DNA of 47,409 nt from Aquibium sp. ELW1220. GTDB taxonomy: Bacteria > Pseudomonadota > Alphaproteobacteria > Rhizobiales > Rhizobiaceae. Under the pieces are notes generated by a model. The model was not told the origin of the DNA and made no database searches. It worked only from the letters and a program-made list of their open reading frames with translations. Below, in pieces: positions 23,607 to 33,512 of the stretch (position 1 is the first letter of the stretch; each line of letters opens with the position of its first letter). Position numbers and translations under genes: made by a program. The stretch lies in contig NZ_JAOAOQ010000044.1 of the NCBI RefSeq assembly GCF_030398385.1, positions 1-47,409 on the forward strand, in the 5' to 3' direction.

Positions 23607-25259
23607 TCACCGGTCGCTGACCTGCCAGCGCGGGTTGATCCAGGGCTCCTGGTTCGACGGCGGCAGCGGCGTGCGGCCGAGGATGTGGTCGGCGGCCTTC
23701 TCGCCGGTCATGATCGACGGGCCGTTGAGATTGCCGTTGGTGATGCGCGGGAAGATCGAGGAATCGGCGACGCGGAGCCCCTCGACGCCGATCACCCGGC
23801 ATTCCGGATCGACGACGCTCATCGGATCGTCGGCGCGGCCCATGCGGCAGGTGCCGCAGGGATGGTAGGCGCTCTCGACATGCGCGCGGATGAAATCGTC
23901 GAGCTGGTCGTCGCTCTGGACGTGGGCGCCGGGCGACAGCTCGCGGCCGCGATAAGGGTCGAAGGCCTTCTGGCCGAAGATCTCGCGCGTCAGGCGGATG
24001 CAGTGGCGGAAATCGGTCCAGTCGTCGGGATGCGACATGTAGTTGAAGCGGATCTCCGCCTTGGCCGACGGGTCGGGCGAGCGCAGCGTCACCGCCCCGC
24101 GCGATTTCGAGCGCATCGGCCCGACATGGGCCTGGAAGCCGTGCATCTTCGCCGCCGCCTTGCCGTCGTAGCGGATCGCGGCGGGCAGGAAATGGTACTG
24201 GATGTCGGGATAGTCGACGCCCGCCTTCGAGCGGACGAAGGCGGCCGCCTCGAAATGGTTGGTCGCGCCGAGACCGGACTTGAACAAGAGCCACTGCAGC
24301 CCGATCCGCGCCTTCGACAGCGGGTTGAGCACCGAATAGAGCGTGATCGGCTGGATGGATTCCTGCTGGATGTAGAGTTCGAGATGGTCCTGCAGGTTCT
24401 GTCCGACGCCCTTGCGGTCGGCGACGATTTCGATGCCGCGGTCCTTCAGATGCGCGGCCGGGCCGATGCCCGACAGCATCAGCAGCTTGGGCGAGTTGAT
24501 CGAAGAGGCGGCGAGGATCACCTCGCGCCGCGCCCGCACGATCTTGTCTGGTCCGCGCAGGCCGATCTCGACCCCCACCGCACGGCGGTTCTCCATCACC
24601 ACGCGGCGGGCCAGCCCGTTGACGAGCCGCACGTTCCCCCGCTTCAGCGCCGGCCGCAGATAGGCATTGGCGGCCGACCAGCGGCGGCCGAGATGGATCG
24701 TCTGCTCCATCGGGCCGAAGCCTTCCTGCTGGCGGCCATTGTAGTCCTCGGTGATCTCGAAGCCCGCCTCGCGGCCGGCCTCGGTGAAGACCTGGTAGAG
24801 CGGGTTCTGGCGCGTGCCGCGGCGCACGTGCAGCGGGCCGTCGGTGCCGCGCCAGCCCTCCTCGCCGCCATGCGAATGCTCCATGCGCTTGAAGTAGGGC
24901 AGGACGGCGGTATAGCCCCAGCCGGTGGCGCCGGCTTCCGCCCAGTGGTCGAAGTCGCGCGCGTGGCCGCGCACATAGACCATGCCGTTGATCGACGACG
25001 AGCCGCCGATCACCTTGCCGCGCGGCGTGGCGAGCACGCGCCCGCCGAGATGCGGCTCGGGTTCGGTCGACAGGCCCCAGTCGTAGAGGCTCATGTTCAT
25101 CGGGAAGGACAGGGCCGACGGCATCTGGATCAGCGGCCCCATGTCGGTGCCGCCATATTCGATGACGATGACGGAGTTCTTCCCGTCCTCGGACAGGCGG
25201 TAGGCCAGCGCGCAGCCGGCGGAGCCGGCGCCCACGATGACGTAGTCGGCTTCAAGCAT
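23607..25259 (-). CDS. betA: Choline dehydrogenase (GMC oxidoreductase)
   Basis: This 550-residue flavoprotein oxidises choline to betaine aldehyde at the membrane. The N-terminus [15 protein letters not shown] carries the FAD GxGxxG motif; [26 protein letters not shown] is the GMC signature; His466 ([10 protein letters not shown]) and the downstream [10 protein letters not shown] provide the active-site His/Asn pair. The ATG at 25259 gives the exact family N-terminus; the frame stays open upstream only as a shadow of the neighbour. It lies 26 bases after the PLP-enzyme gene in the same operon. Confidence 0.95.
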   Translation of the reverse strand: MLEADYVIVGAGSAGCALAYRLSEDGKNSVIVIEYGGTDMGPLIQMPSALSFPMNMSLYDWGLSTEPEPHLGGRVLATPRGKVIGGSSSINGMVYVRGHARDFDHWAEAGATGWGYTAVLPYFKRMEHSHGGEEGWRGTDGPLHVRRGTRQNPLYQVFTEAGREAGFEITEDYNGRQQEGFGPMEQTIHLGRRWSAANAYLRPALKRGNVRLVNGLARRVVMENRRAVGVEIGLRGPDKIVRARREVILAASSINSPKLLMLSGIGPAAHLKDRGIEIVADRKGVGQNLQDHLELYIQQESIQPITLYSVLNPLSKARIGLQWLLFKSGLGATNHFEAAAFVRSKAGVDYPDIQYHFLPAAIRYDGKAAAKMHGFQAHVGPMRSKSRGAVTLRSPDPSAKAEIRFNYMSHPDDWTDFRHCIRLTREIFGQKAFDPYRGRELSPGAHVQSDDQLDDFIRAHVESAYHPCGTCRMGRADDPMSVVDPECRVIGVEGLRVADSSIFPRITNGNLNGPSIMTGEKAADHILGRTPLPPSNQEPWINPRWQVSDR

Positions 25260-25285
25260 GGTTCGGACCCGGGCAGGACTGGTCG

Positions 25286-26275
25286 TCACGCATCGGCGAC
25301 GTGCTTCAGGAAATCGGCGAGCGCGATGTTGCCGCCGGTGGCGATGACGAGCACGGTCCTGCCGGCGACGTCGGCTTTGCCCGACAGCAGCGCGGCGAGC
25401 GAGGCGGCGCCGGACGGCTCCAGCACCAGCTTCAGCCGCTCGAAGGCGATGCGCATGGCACTGCGCACGGCCGCATCCGACACGGCGATGCCCTCGACGC
25501 CGGCGGCCCGCACCGCTTCGAAGGGCGCATCGCCCGGCCGTCGTGCCATCAGCCCGTCGCAGATCGTGCTCGGCCCGACCGGCGTCGCCTCGATCGAGCC
25601 GTGGGCGAGCGAGCGGCCCATGCCGTCGAAGCCTTCCGGCTCGACGGCGAGGATGCGGGTCTGCGGCGAAAGGTAGTGGAAGGCGAGCGACACGCCGCCG
25701 ATCAGCCCGCCGCCGCCGACCGAGCAGAAGACGATGTCGGCCGCAGCCCCCTTGGCCGCGAGCTGTTCCAGTGCCTCGAGCCCGGCCGCCGCCTGGCCGG
25801 CGACGATTTCCGGATCGTCGAAGGGATGCAGCAGCGTCAGCTTCTCCTCTTCGGCGATCGCGCGGGCCTTCTCGGAGGCGACCTCCTCGCGGGCGCGGGT
25901 GCCGTGCTCGGTCAGCACCACGCGCGCGCCGTAGCCGGCCGTCGCTTCGCGCTTGGCGGCGGGAACGTCGATCGGCATGACGATGGTGACGGGAATGCCG
26001 AGCGCCTCGCCGGCCGCCGCAAGGCCCTGCGCGAAATTGCCCGACGAATAGGCGACGACGCCGCGTGCGGCCGCTTCCGGCGACAATTGCTTCAGCCGCC
26101 AGTAGGCGCCGCGCGCCTTGAAGGAGCCGGCCCATTGCAGCGATTCCGGCTTGACGAAGACGCGCGCCGCGCCGGTGCGTTTGGCGAGCGCTGCGGATTC
26201 GAGCAGCGGCGTGGTCTGGGTGGCCTCACGGGTGACGGCATGGGCGCGCTGCAGGTGGTCGAGCGACGGGATCAT
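25286..26275 (-). CDS. PLP-dependent threonine/serine dehydratase-like enzyme in the bet operon
   Basis: This 329-residue fold-type II PLP enzyme has Lys53 in [10 protein letters not shown] as the Schiff-base lysine, a [10 protein letters not shown] loop, and the phosphate-binding [10 protein letters not shown]. The fold covers threonine/serine ammonia-lyases, serine racemase and hydroxyaspartate lyases. It has no C-terminal ACT domain, so it is catabolic-type and not allosteric like IlvA. It starts just after the betC stop and lies between betC and betA, which is not the standard betICBA layout. A role in converting serine made from demethylated betaine (glycine to serine to pyruvate) is a guess. 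Confidence 0.88.
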   Translation of the reverse strand: MIPSLDHLQRAHAVTREATQTTPLLESAALAKRTGAARVFVKPESLQWAGSFKARGAYWRLKQLSPEAAARGVVAYSSGNFAQGLAAAGEALGIPVTIVMPIDVPAAKREATAGYGARVVLTEHGTRAREEVASEKARAIAEEEKLTLLHPFDDPEIVAGQAAAGLEALEQLAAKGAAADIVFCSVGGGGLIGGVSLAFHYLSPQTRILAVEPEGFDGMGRSLAHGSIEATPVGPSTICDGLMARRPGDAPFEAVRAAGVEGIAVSDAAVRSAMRIAFERLKLVLEPSGAASLAALLSGKADVAGRTVLVIATGGNIALADFLKHVADA

Positions 26276-26276
26276 C

Positions 26277-27800
26277 TCATTCTCCCCTCGGAAACCGCTT
26301 GGCTTCCTCCAGCACGTTGAGATCCATGTGGTTGCGCATGTAGCGCTCGGAGGCCTGGCGCAGCGGCTGGAAGTCCCAGGGGTAGTAGGAGCCGTTGCGC
26401 AGCGCCGGGTAGACCACCCAGCGGCGCGCCTGGCTCTCGCGCACCTCGGCGTCGAAACGCGCCATGTCCCAGCGCGCCCGCACCATGCCCATGCAGCGCG
26501 CCACGGTTTCGGCATGCACAGGGTCGGCGGCGAGGTTGGTCAGCTCCAGCGGGTCGGCGGCGAGGTCGAAGAGCTGCCGCGGGTCGATTTCGCAATGGAC
26601 GAACTTGAAGCGCCCGTCGCGGATCGCCACCAGCGGCGCCTGCGAGCCCTCTGCGGCATATTCCATCAGCACCGGCGTCGAGCGAGGCACGCCCGAGAGC
26701 TGCGGCACGAGCGAGATGCCGTCGGTCCAGGGCATGATGGACGCCATGTCGATGCCGGCGAGGTCGCACAGCGTCGGCAGGACGTCGAGGTTGGAGGCCG
26801 GAGCATCGATGCGCCCGGCCGCGATGCCCTTGCCGGCGAGCATCAGCGGCACCCGCGCCGAGCCCTCGTAGAAGCACATCTTGAACCACAATCCGCGCTC
26901 GCCCAGCATGTCGCCGTGATCGGAGGCAAACAGGATCAGCGTGTCGTCGAGCATGCGCGTGCGGGCAAGCACGTCGATCAGCTCGCCGACCTTGTCGTCG
27001 AGATAGGAGATGTTGGCGAAATAGCCCTGCCGCGCCCGCCGCACCATGTCGGGCGTGATGTCGAAGGAGGGGTAGTCGCTGGCGACGTAGAGGCGCTGCG
27101 AATGCGGGTCCTGCTGTTCGTAGGGGATGAAACCGACCTCCGGCTCCAGTGCAGGGCAGCCGTCGTACAGGTCCCAGTATTTCCGCCGCGCGACATAGGG
27201 ATCGTGCGGATGGGTGAAGGAGACGGTGAGGCACCAGGGACGGCGCTCGGCGTCGGTCGAATGCCTTGCGTGCTCGTAGAGACGCTGCGTCGCCAGGAAG
27301 CAGACCTCGTCGTCATACTCCATCTGGTTGGTGATCTCGGCGACGCCCGCACCCGTGACCGAGCCGAGATTGTGATACCACCAGTCGATGCGCTCGCCGG
27401 GCTTGCGGTAGTCCGGCGTCCAGCCGAAATCGGCCGGATAGATGTCGGTCGTCAGCCGCTCCTCGAAGCCGTGCAGCTGGTCGGGACCGACGAAGTGCAT
27501 CTTGCCCGACAGGCAGGTGTGGTAGCCGGCGGCGCGCAGATGGTGGGCGAAGGTGGGGATCGACGAGGGGAACTCGGCGGCATTGTCGTAGACGCGCGTG
27601 CGCGACGGCAGCTGCCCGCTCATGAAGGCCGCGCGGCCCGGCGCGCAGAGCGGCGAGGCGGTGTAGTTGTTGACGAAGCGCGCCGAGCGCTGCGCCAGCG
27701 CCTTGAGATGCGGCGCGTGCAGGAAATCGGCCGGCCCGTCGGGAAACAGCGTCCCGTTCAGCTGGTCGACCATGACGACGAGGATGTTGGGGCGGGTCAT
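26277..27800 (-). CDS. betC: Choline-sulfatase
   Basis: This 507-residue type I sulfatase hydrolyses choline-O-sulfate to choline and sulfate. Cys52 in SPLCAPGR is the residue converted to formylglycine; metal-binding DQ near the N-terminus (VMVDQLNG), [14 protein letters not shown] and [12 protein letters not shown] are sulfatase motifs. The start at 27800 overlaps the betI stop (ATGA), matching the rhizobial betICBA order. The C-terminal [25 protein letters not shown] resembles the family tail. Confidence 0.94.
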   Translation of the reverse strand: MTRPNILVVMVDQLNGTLFPDGPADFLHAPHLKALAQRSARFVNNYTASPLCAPGRAAFMSGQLPSRTRVYDNAAEFPSSIPTFAHHLRAAGYHTCLSGKMHFVGPDQLHGFEERLTTDIYPADFGWTPDYRKPGERIDWWYHNLGSVTGAGVAEITNQMEYDDEVCFLATQRLYEHARHSTDAERRPWCLTVSFTHPHDPYVARRKYWDLYDGCPALEPEVGFIPYEQQDPHSQRLYVASDYPSFDITPDMVRRARQGYFANISYLDDKVGELIDVLARTRMLDDTLILFASDHGDMLGERGLWFKMCFYEGSARVPLMLAGKGIAAGRIDAPASNLDVLPTLCDLAGIDMASIMPWTDGISLVPQLSGVPRSTPVLMEYAAEGSQAPLVAIRDGRFKFVHCEIDPRQLFDLAADPLELTNLAADPVHAETVARCMGMVRARWDMARFDAEVRESQARRWVVYPALRNGSYYPWDFQPLRQASERYMRNHMDLNVLEEAKRFPRGE

Positions 27801-28390
27801 CGCGGCTCCTTCGTCGTCGCGAGCTTCATGTCGAGATAGTCTTCCACCAGCCTGGTGGCGGCGGAAGCATCCGGCGGCTGGTCCTTCAGCGCGTGGCGGA
27901 TGTAGAGCCCGTCGATCATGGCCGCGATGCCCTCCGCGGCGCGGACAGCGGCCGGCCGGTCGAGGAGGCGGACGAGCCCGCTCATCAGGTTCGAGTGGAG
28001 CCGCCGCGCATAGACCCTGAGCAGCCGCCGCATCTCGGGCGAGCGCTGCGCCTCGACATAGAAGGCGAGCCAGGCGGCGGTGATCTCGGGTCGGAACTGC
28101 TTGTCGGAGAAGTTGACGGCGATGACCGCCGCGATGCGCTCGCGCGGCGTGCGGGCATCCGCCAGGGCGGCGCGGCAATCGGCGCCCAGTTCGGACAGCA
28201 GATGGCGCATCGTGGCCTGCAGCAGGTCCGTCTTGGCGCCGAAATAATGATGCGCGAGCGCGGAGGAGACGCCCGCGATGCCTGCGATCTCCGACATCGT
28301 CACGTCGACGGAGCCACGCTCGCCGATCGCGGTGATGGTGGCGTCGATCAGCGCCCTGCGGCGCACCGGCTGCATTCCGACCTTGGGCAT
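27797..28390 (-). CDS. betI: TetR-family repressor of choline/betaine genes
   Basis: This 197-residue protein has an N-terminal TetR helix-turn-helix ([48 protein letters not shown]). [11 protein letters not shown] and [26 protein letters not shown] are close to known BetI proteins, which release DNA on binding choline. It is the first gene of the minus-strand bet operon and is preceded by the inverted-repeat operator at 28421-28440, so it is probably autoregulated. Confidence 0.93.
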   Translation of the reverse strand: MPKVGMQPVRRRALIDATITAIGERGSVDVTMSEIAGIAGVSSALAHHYFGAKTDLLQATMRHLLSELGADCRAALADARTPRERIAAVIAVNFSDKQFRPEITAAWLAFYVEAQRSPEMRRLLRVYARRLHSNLMSGLVRLLDRPAAVRAAEGIAAMIDGLYIRHALKDQPPDASAATRLVEDYLDMKLATTKEPR

Positions 28391-28420
28391 CTGCGGCTCC
28401 GTGGATGCCCGAGGCTAGAT

Positions 28421-28440
28421 TTGATTGACGCATCAATCAA
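28421..28440. promoter_or_regulatory. BetI-type operator
   Basis: This is a perfect inverted repeat with 8-base arms (TTGATTGA, TCAATCAA) and a four-base spacer CGCA, 31 bases upstream of betI. Length, symmetry and TTGATTGA arms are like known BetI boxes of enterobacteria and rhizobia. It is expected to overlap the betI promoter. Confidence 0.8.
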
Positions 28441-28832
28441 GAAAAAACGAGCGGACTCATCGCCGGGGCAGCGAGCGCGGTACGGATGCCGTGCGCGAAG
28501 GCAGACGGTCGTTCTGCGTTCACATGCGCGATCGTTGCGCCGTTGCCCTGCGGACGGGCAGGAAAGGGGTGCGGGCGGAAGAACATCTATGCCCGCCCTG
28601 AAGCAAAAGTCCGGATTTTCGGCACGTCGGGTGTTCAAACTGATGAAAAAGACAGCAGGAAAAATCCGTTTGCATTGATGATTGACAGGACTCGGGCACG
28701 TATCGCAGTCTTGCGAAAAGGGCGGATGTCGCCAGTTCAATAAAAATCCGGACGCTGCAAGTCGTGGCGTCGAACGTTGTTGCGCGCGGTCGATGCCGCG
28801 CGGACGGTTGTGCTGTTTCAAAGGGGTGTACC
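28441..28832. other. 392-base intergenic region before the BMP operon
   Basis: No gene is supported. A TTGACA hexamer occurs at 28682-28687 on the plus strand without a clear -10 partner, and an AAGGGG ribosome-binding site precedes the ATG at 28833. The AT-richer part 28570-28690 could hold a promoter. I recognise no riboswitch fold. Confidence 0.4.
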
Positions 28833-29918
28833 ATGGACTTCAAACGCTTCGCGCCACGCTTCGCAGCGGCGGGCGCCTTGGCCCTGTTCGCCGCCATCGC
28901 TCCCGCCGCGGCGGACTTCGCTGCGGTCGGGAACCCGAAGCCGGCCGTGATTCTGTTCGGACCGACCAATGACGGCGGCTGGTCGCAGGCAATCGACGAG
29001 GCGCGCCAGAAGCTGGAAGGCGACCTCGGGCTGAAGATCCCGCAGGCAGCCGAAGTGCCGGAATCGGCCACCGCCATCCGCCCGGCGGCGGAACTCTTCA
29101 TCGAGCGCGGCGCCAACATCGTGATCGGCTCCGCCTTCGGCTACTCCGACACCTTCGCCACGCTCGCCGAGCAGTTCCCGGAGGTCGTGTTCATCAATCC
29201 CGCGGGAACGACCAACGGCAAGAACCTGAAGAGCGTCTACGGCCGCACCTACGAGACGCACTATCTGTGCGGCATGGTGGCGGGCGGGCTGACCAAGTCG
29301 AACAAGATCGGCTTCGTCGCGGCCAATCCCTTCGGCCTCGTCAACTGGACCGTCAACGCCTACCTGCTCGGCGCCCGCCAGGTGAATCCGAACGTCGAAC
29401 TGTCGGTCGTCTTCACCGGCGCCTGGGGCGATCCGGTCAAGGAGCGCGCGGCCGCCGAGGCGCTGATCGAGCAGGGTGCGGACGTGCTCGGCCAGCACGT
29501 CGACACCCCCACGGTGCAGATCGTGGCGGCGGAGAAGGGCGTCTACGGCACCGGCCACCACCGCGACCTGTCGGAGTTCAGCAGCGCCACCCAGTGCTCG
29601 TCGGTCTGGACCTGGGAACGCTTCCTGAAGCCCGAGATCGAGAAGATCGCCGCCGGCACCTTCGAGGCCACCCCCTATGGCGCATTCCTCTCCATCAAGG
29701 AGGGCGCTATCGACATCGCCTGCTGCGGTCCGGCCGTCTCCGACGAGTTGAAGGCGAAGGTGATGGCCGAGCGCGAGGCGATCCTCGCCGGCAAGCAGAT
29801 CTTCGCCGGCCCGCTGGCCGACCGCGACGGCAAGGAACGCGTGGCGGCCGGCGCGACGCTCGGCGACGGAGACCTCTGGGGCATGGACTGGTTCGTGGCA
29901 GGCGTGAGCGGGCAGTAG
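28833..29918 (+). CDS. BMP-family ABC importer substrate-binding protein
   Basis: This 361-residue protein has a signal peptide (MDFKRFAPRFAAAGALALFAAIAPAAA) and the Bmp/PnrA lipoprotein-like fold: VILFGPTNDGGWSQAIDEARQ, GSAFGYSDTFATLAEQFPEVVFINPAG, GMVAGGLTKSNKIGFVAANPFGLV, ADVLGQHVDTPTVQIVAAEKGVYGTGHHRD. Family members usually bind purine nucleosides or related N-heterocycles in the periplasm. The ATG at 28833 is preceded by AAGGGG. It is the first gene of a four-gene importer; the ATPase follows after 34 bases. Confidence 0.92.
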   Translation: MDFKRFAPRFAAAGALALFAAIAPAAADFAAVGNPKPAVILFGPTNDGGWSQAIDEARQKLEGDLGLKIPQAAEVPESATAIRPAAELFIERGANIVIGSAFGYSDTFATLAEQFPEVVFINPAGTTNGKNLKSVYGRTYETHYLCGMVAGGLTKSNKIGFVAANPFGLVNWTVNAYLLGARQVNPNVELSVVFTGAWGDPVKERAAAEALIEQGADVLGQHVDTPTVQIVAAEKGVYGTGHHRDLSEFSSATQCSSVWTWERFLKPEIEKIAAGTFEATPYGAFLSIKEGAIDIACCGPAVSDELKAKVMAEREAILAGKQIFAGPLADRDGKERVAAGATLGDGDLWGMDWFVAGVSGQ

Positions 29919-29952
29919 CCATACGCTCCCCTTTGGTTGCGGTAGTGCCGAC

Positions 29953-31451
29953 ATGACCGATGCGATCGCTTTGCGTGGAGTCTCCAAGAGCTTCGGCGGC
30001 TTCAAGGCGCTGGACGGCGTGGACTTCACCGCCCGCACCGGCGAGGTTCACGCCCTGCTCGGCGAGAACGGCGCCGGCAAGTCGACGCTGATGAACATCG
30101 CCGCCGGCCTCTATGCGCCCGACGAGGGTCGGATCGAGATCGGCGGCGAGAGCGTCCGGCTGTCGGGAGCCCGCGAGGCCGCCGCGCGCGGCGTGGGCAT
30201 GGTGCACCAGCACTTCAAGCTGGTGCGCGCCTTTTCCGTGCTGGAGAACATCTGCCTGTTCAATCCCGGGCGGTCGTCGGCCGAGATCGCCAAGCAGGCG
30301 ACGGAGCTTGCCGGCCGCATGGGCTTCGAGGTCGGGCTGTCGCAGCGGGTCGGCGACCTCGGCATCGCCGAGCAGCATCGGATCGAGATCCTCAAGGTGC
30401 TGGTGGCCGGCGCCCGCATCGTGATCCTGGACGAGCCGACCGCCGTGCTGGGCGAGGCGGAGGGGCGGGTGCTGATGGGACTGGTGCGCGGGCTGGCCGA
30501 GGCCGGCCGCGCCGTCATCCTCGTCACCCACAAGCTGCACGAGGCGCTCGACCATTCCGACCGCATCACGGTCATGCGCGGCGGCCGCAGGATGGCCGAG
30601 GCGCGGCCGGCCGATCTCGACCCGTCGCGGCTGACGACGATGATCGTCGGCGAGCAGATCGTGGAACGACCGTCGCCCTCGAAGGCGATCGGCGCGACGC
30701 GCCTGCGCCTGGAGGACGTGCACCGCCCCGGCGAGGACGGACGCCGCGGCCTCGAGGGCATCTCCTTCGAGGTGCGCGGCGGCGAGATCTACGGCATGGC
30801 CGGCGTGTCCGGGAATGGCCAGAACCAGCTCGCCGAGGTGATCGCCGGCCTGGCGGAGCCCGAGGCGGGGCAGGTTGCGATGGGCGACGGCGCCGGCCTG
30901 AACCCCGCCCCGCCGCTGAAGCAGCGGAGGGCGCGGCTCGCCTTCATTCCCGTCGACCGCTACCGCCACGCGCTGGCCGGAGGGGTGGGCGTGACGGAGA
31001 ATTACGCGGTCAAGGGCACGCTCGCCGGCCGCTACGGGTCGTGGCTGCGCTTCGACCGCAAGGCGGCACGCGCGGCGACGCGGGCGGCGATCGGCGCCTT
31101 CGACGTGCGCGGCGTGCGCAGCCCCGGCCAGCGCGCCGCACTCCTGTCGGGCGGCAATGCGCAGAAGCTGGTGATCGCGCGCGAGTTTGCCGACGAGCCG
31201 GCCGTGGTGCTGGCGCACAGCCCCTCGCGCGGTCTCGACGTGCGCGCCACCAAGGCCGTGCACGACCGCCTGCGGGAGGCGCGCGACCGGGGCGCCGCCG
31301 TCATCCTGATGAGCGAGGACCTGGACGAGATCCTGCTGCTTTCCGACCGGATCGGCGTGCTGAACGGCGGCCGCATCGCGGCCGAGTTCGCCGCACCGCC
31401 GACCGGGCGGCGATCGGCGCGGCGATGGTTTCGCACGAGGCGGCATCATGA
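29953..31451 (+). CDS. BMP-type ABC importer dual ATPase, with an apparent one-base frameshift near its end
   Basis: The protein has two ABC domains: GENGAGKST in domain 1 with LDEPTAVL, and GVSGNGQNQ in place of a true Walker A in domain 2 with LSGGNAQKLVIAREFADEPAVVLAHSPSRGLDV, as usual for BmpE/YufO-type ATPases. Up to ~31397 the frame reads GGRIAAEFAAP; the natural continuation ADRAAIGAAMVSHEAAS and its TGA (31449-31451, overlapping the permease ATG) lie in the -1 frame. One base appears to be missing around 31396-31400. Unshifted, the frame has no stop and runs antisense-like through the permease region until it joins the second permease gene, giving a false 1174-residue fusion. Confidence 0.87.
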
Positions 31452-32590
31452 GCGACGCACCGCTTGCCGCAGACGCAGGTCTGGGCGCTCCGGCCGGGGC
31501 GGGGAAAGGCCGCGGCCTGCGGCCCGCGTTTCAGCTGGTCCCCTTCCTGGAGGTGCGCCAGAGCGTGTCGGAGGGCTACCGCATCGCGGTCTATGCGGCG
31601 AGCCTCACGGTCGCCGCGCTGGCTTCGGTGGCGCTGCTCGCCTTCTCGGGCGTCGCGCCCGCCGATCTGGCGCGCGAGATCGCGACCGTCGGCTTCGGCT
31701 CGCCGCGGGCGCTGGGCTCGGTGCTGGCGCAGACCGCTCCGCTCGCCATCGGCGGGCTCGCCACGGCGATCGCCTTCCGCGCCGGTTTCTGGAACATCGG
31801 GCTCGAGGGCCAGATGATCCTCGGCGCCATCTTCGCGGCCTTCGTGGCGATCCACGACGTCGGACCGGAGAGCCTGCGCATCGTGCTCATGGCGCTCGCC
31901 GCCTGCGCCGGCGGCATGCTGTGGATCGCCGGGCCGGGTTTCCTCAAGCAGCGCCTCGGGGTCAACGAGGTGATCAGCACGCTGCTCCTGAACTACGTCG
32001 CCTTCAACCTCCTGCTGCACCTGCTCTACGGGCCGTGGAAGGACCCGGTCTCGGCCTTCCCGCACACGCAGCAGTTCGAGACCTTCGAACGCCTCGCGCC
32101 GCTCGGCTGGCAGAACCTGACGCTGGCGCTGCCGCTGGCCATCGCGGCCGTGCTCGTCGCCTGGTGGGCGCTCTCCTTCAGCCGCTTCGGCTACCTCGTC
32201 GACCTGATGCGCGCGAACCGCGAGATGGCGCGGGCCGTCGGCGTGCCGGTGGTAGCGCTGTCGACAGTGGCGATCCTCGCCTCCGGCGCCGTCGGCGGGC
32301 TCGCCGGCTTCGCGATCGCGGCCGGGATCGAATTCCGCACCACGCAGAACTTCTTCGTCGGCTATCTCTTCTCCGGCGTCCTCATCGCCTTCATCGCCCG
32401 CAACCACCCGCTCGGCGTGCTGTTCGTGTCCTTTGCCATGGCGGTGCTGCTGCTGCTCGGCCAGAGCCTGCAGGTCTTCTTCGGCATCCCCGCGGCGCTG
32501 GTGCAGCTGGTGCAGGCGATCTTCATCCTCTGCGTGGCGGCGTCGGAATTCTTCCTCACCTACCGCATGCACTGGCGGAGCGCGTCGTGA
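31448..32590 (+). CDS. BMP-type ABC importer permease 1
   Basis: This 380-residue inner-membrane permease has a polar N-terminal ~45 residues and then about eight helices. LAQTAPLAIGGLATAIAFRAGFWNIGLEGQMILGAIFAAF is the conserved BPD-transp-2 segment, and RLGVNEVISTLLLNYVAFNLLLHLL and AVGVPVVALSTVAILASGAVGGLAGF follow as in nucleoside-type permeases. The ATG overlaps the intended ATPase stop and the stop overlaps the GTG of permease 2, so translation is probably coupled. Confidence 0.93.
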   Translation: MSDAPLAADAGLGAPAGAGKGRGLRPAFQLVPFLEVRQSVSEGYRIAVYAASLTVAALASVALLAFSGVAPADLAREIATVGFGSPRALGSVLAQTAPLAIGGLATAIAFRAGFWNIGLEGQMILGAIFAAFVAIHDVGPESLRIVLMALAACAGGMLWIAGPGFLKQRLGVNEVISTLLLNYVAFNLLLHLLYGPWKDPVSAFPHTQQFETFERLAPLGWQNLTLALPLAIAAVLVAWWALSFSRFGYLVDLMRANREMARAVGVPVVALSTVAILASGAVGGLAGFAIAAGIEFRTTQNFFVGYLFSGVLIAFIARNHPLGVLFVSFAMAVLLLLGQSLQVFFGIPAALVQLVQAIFILCVAASEFFLTYRMHWRSAS

Positions 32591-33477
32591 CCGAGTTCCT
32601 CTTCAACTGGGTGGCGATCGTTCCGAGCTTCGCGGTGCCCTTCGCACTGGCGGCGCTGGGGCTGATCATCTGCGAACAGGCGGGCGTGCTGAGCCTCGGC
32701 GCGGAAGGCTTCATGCTGGTCGGCGCGCTGGCCGGCGTCGGGTTGATGATCGGCGGCGCCTCGCCGGAGGCCGCGCTTGCGGGCGCGGCGCTCGCGGGCG
32801 CCGGGCTGGGCCTCGTCTTCGCGTTCCTGGCCGCGAGCCTGAGGATCAACCACGTCATCGCCGGTCTGGCGCTGGTCTTCTCGGCACAGGCGCTGACCAG
32901 CTACGTCGCGACCAGCCAGAAATGGACCAACAAGGCGATCGGCGGCCTGCAGCCGGTCTTCCTCGGCCAGGACATCGTGGCCTTCGCCACGCCTGTCCTC
33001 TTTCTCGCGGTCGTGTGGGTGCTCTACCGCACGCGGGCCGGACTGGCGCTGCGGGCGGTGGGCCAGAACCCGGCGGCGGCCGACGCCGCGGGCATCGACG
33101 TGACCACGGTGCGCATCCTGGCGGTCGTCGCCGGCGCCGCGCTGATCGGTCTGGCCGGCGGCTACCTGACGCTCGCCGTCACGCGGATCTGGGTCGACAA
33201 CGTGGTCGGCGGCCGCGGCTGGATCGCCATCGCGCTGGTCATCTTCGCCCGCTGGCACCCCTGGCGGGCGCTCGCCGGTGCCGTGCTCTTCGGCTGCATC
33301 GAGGCGCTGATCCCGCGGCTCGCGGCGGCCGGCGTCGACGTGCCCCGCTACCTGCTCCTGATGACGCCCTACCTCGTCACGCTGCTCGTCATGGTGTGGA
33401 CCGCGGCCCGGCTGCGCGACCGCTCCGCCCAGCCGGCAGCACTCGGCATCCACCACATCCGCGAAGAGCGGACCTGA
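32587..33477 (+). CDS. BMP-type ABC importer permease 2
   Basis: This 296-residue second permease has ICEQAGVLSLGAEGFMLVGALAGV, LRINHVIAGLALVFSAQALTSYV and VVGGRGWIAIALVIFARWHPWRALAGAVLFG, the matching half of the nucleoside-class permease pair. It starts with GTG at 32587, overlapping the upstream TGA (GTGA). Because it is in the same frame as the frameshifted ATPase gene, a long open frame covers it; the family N-terminus (TEFLFNWVAIVPSF) shows the real start. Confidence 0.92.
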   Translation: MTEFLFNWVAIVPSFAVPFALAALGLIICEQAGVLSLGAEGFMLVGALAGVGLMIGGASPEAALAGAALAGAGLGLVFAFLAASLRINHVIAGLALVFSAQALTSYVATSQKWTNKAIGGLQPVFLGQDIVAFATPVLFLAVVWVLYRTRAGLALRAVGQNPAAADAAGIDVTTVRILAVVAGAALIGLAGGYLTLAVTRIWVDNVVGGRGWIAIALVIFARWHPWRALAGAVLFGCIEALIPRLAAAGVDVPRYLLLMTPYLVTLLVMVWTAARLRDRSAQPAALGIHHIREERT

Positions 33478-33512
33478 CCTCCAACCATCTTCAACCCAAG
33501 GGAGAGACGATC

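Noticed and set aside
23685-25676. 663-codon plus-strand open frame over betA
   Set aside because: Antisense shadow of choline dehydrogenase.
28441-28832. Riboswitch upstream of the BMP importer
   Set aside because: The intergenic length is suitable, but I see no conserved riboswitch core or strong terminator/antiterminator pair.
29953-33477. Giant ATPase-permease fusion protein of 1174 residues
   Set aside because: The middle third is a wrong-frame reading of the permease 1 gene; the ATPase end and the second permease happen to share a frame because of a one-base shift. Treated as separate genes.
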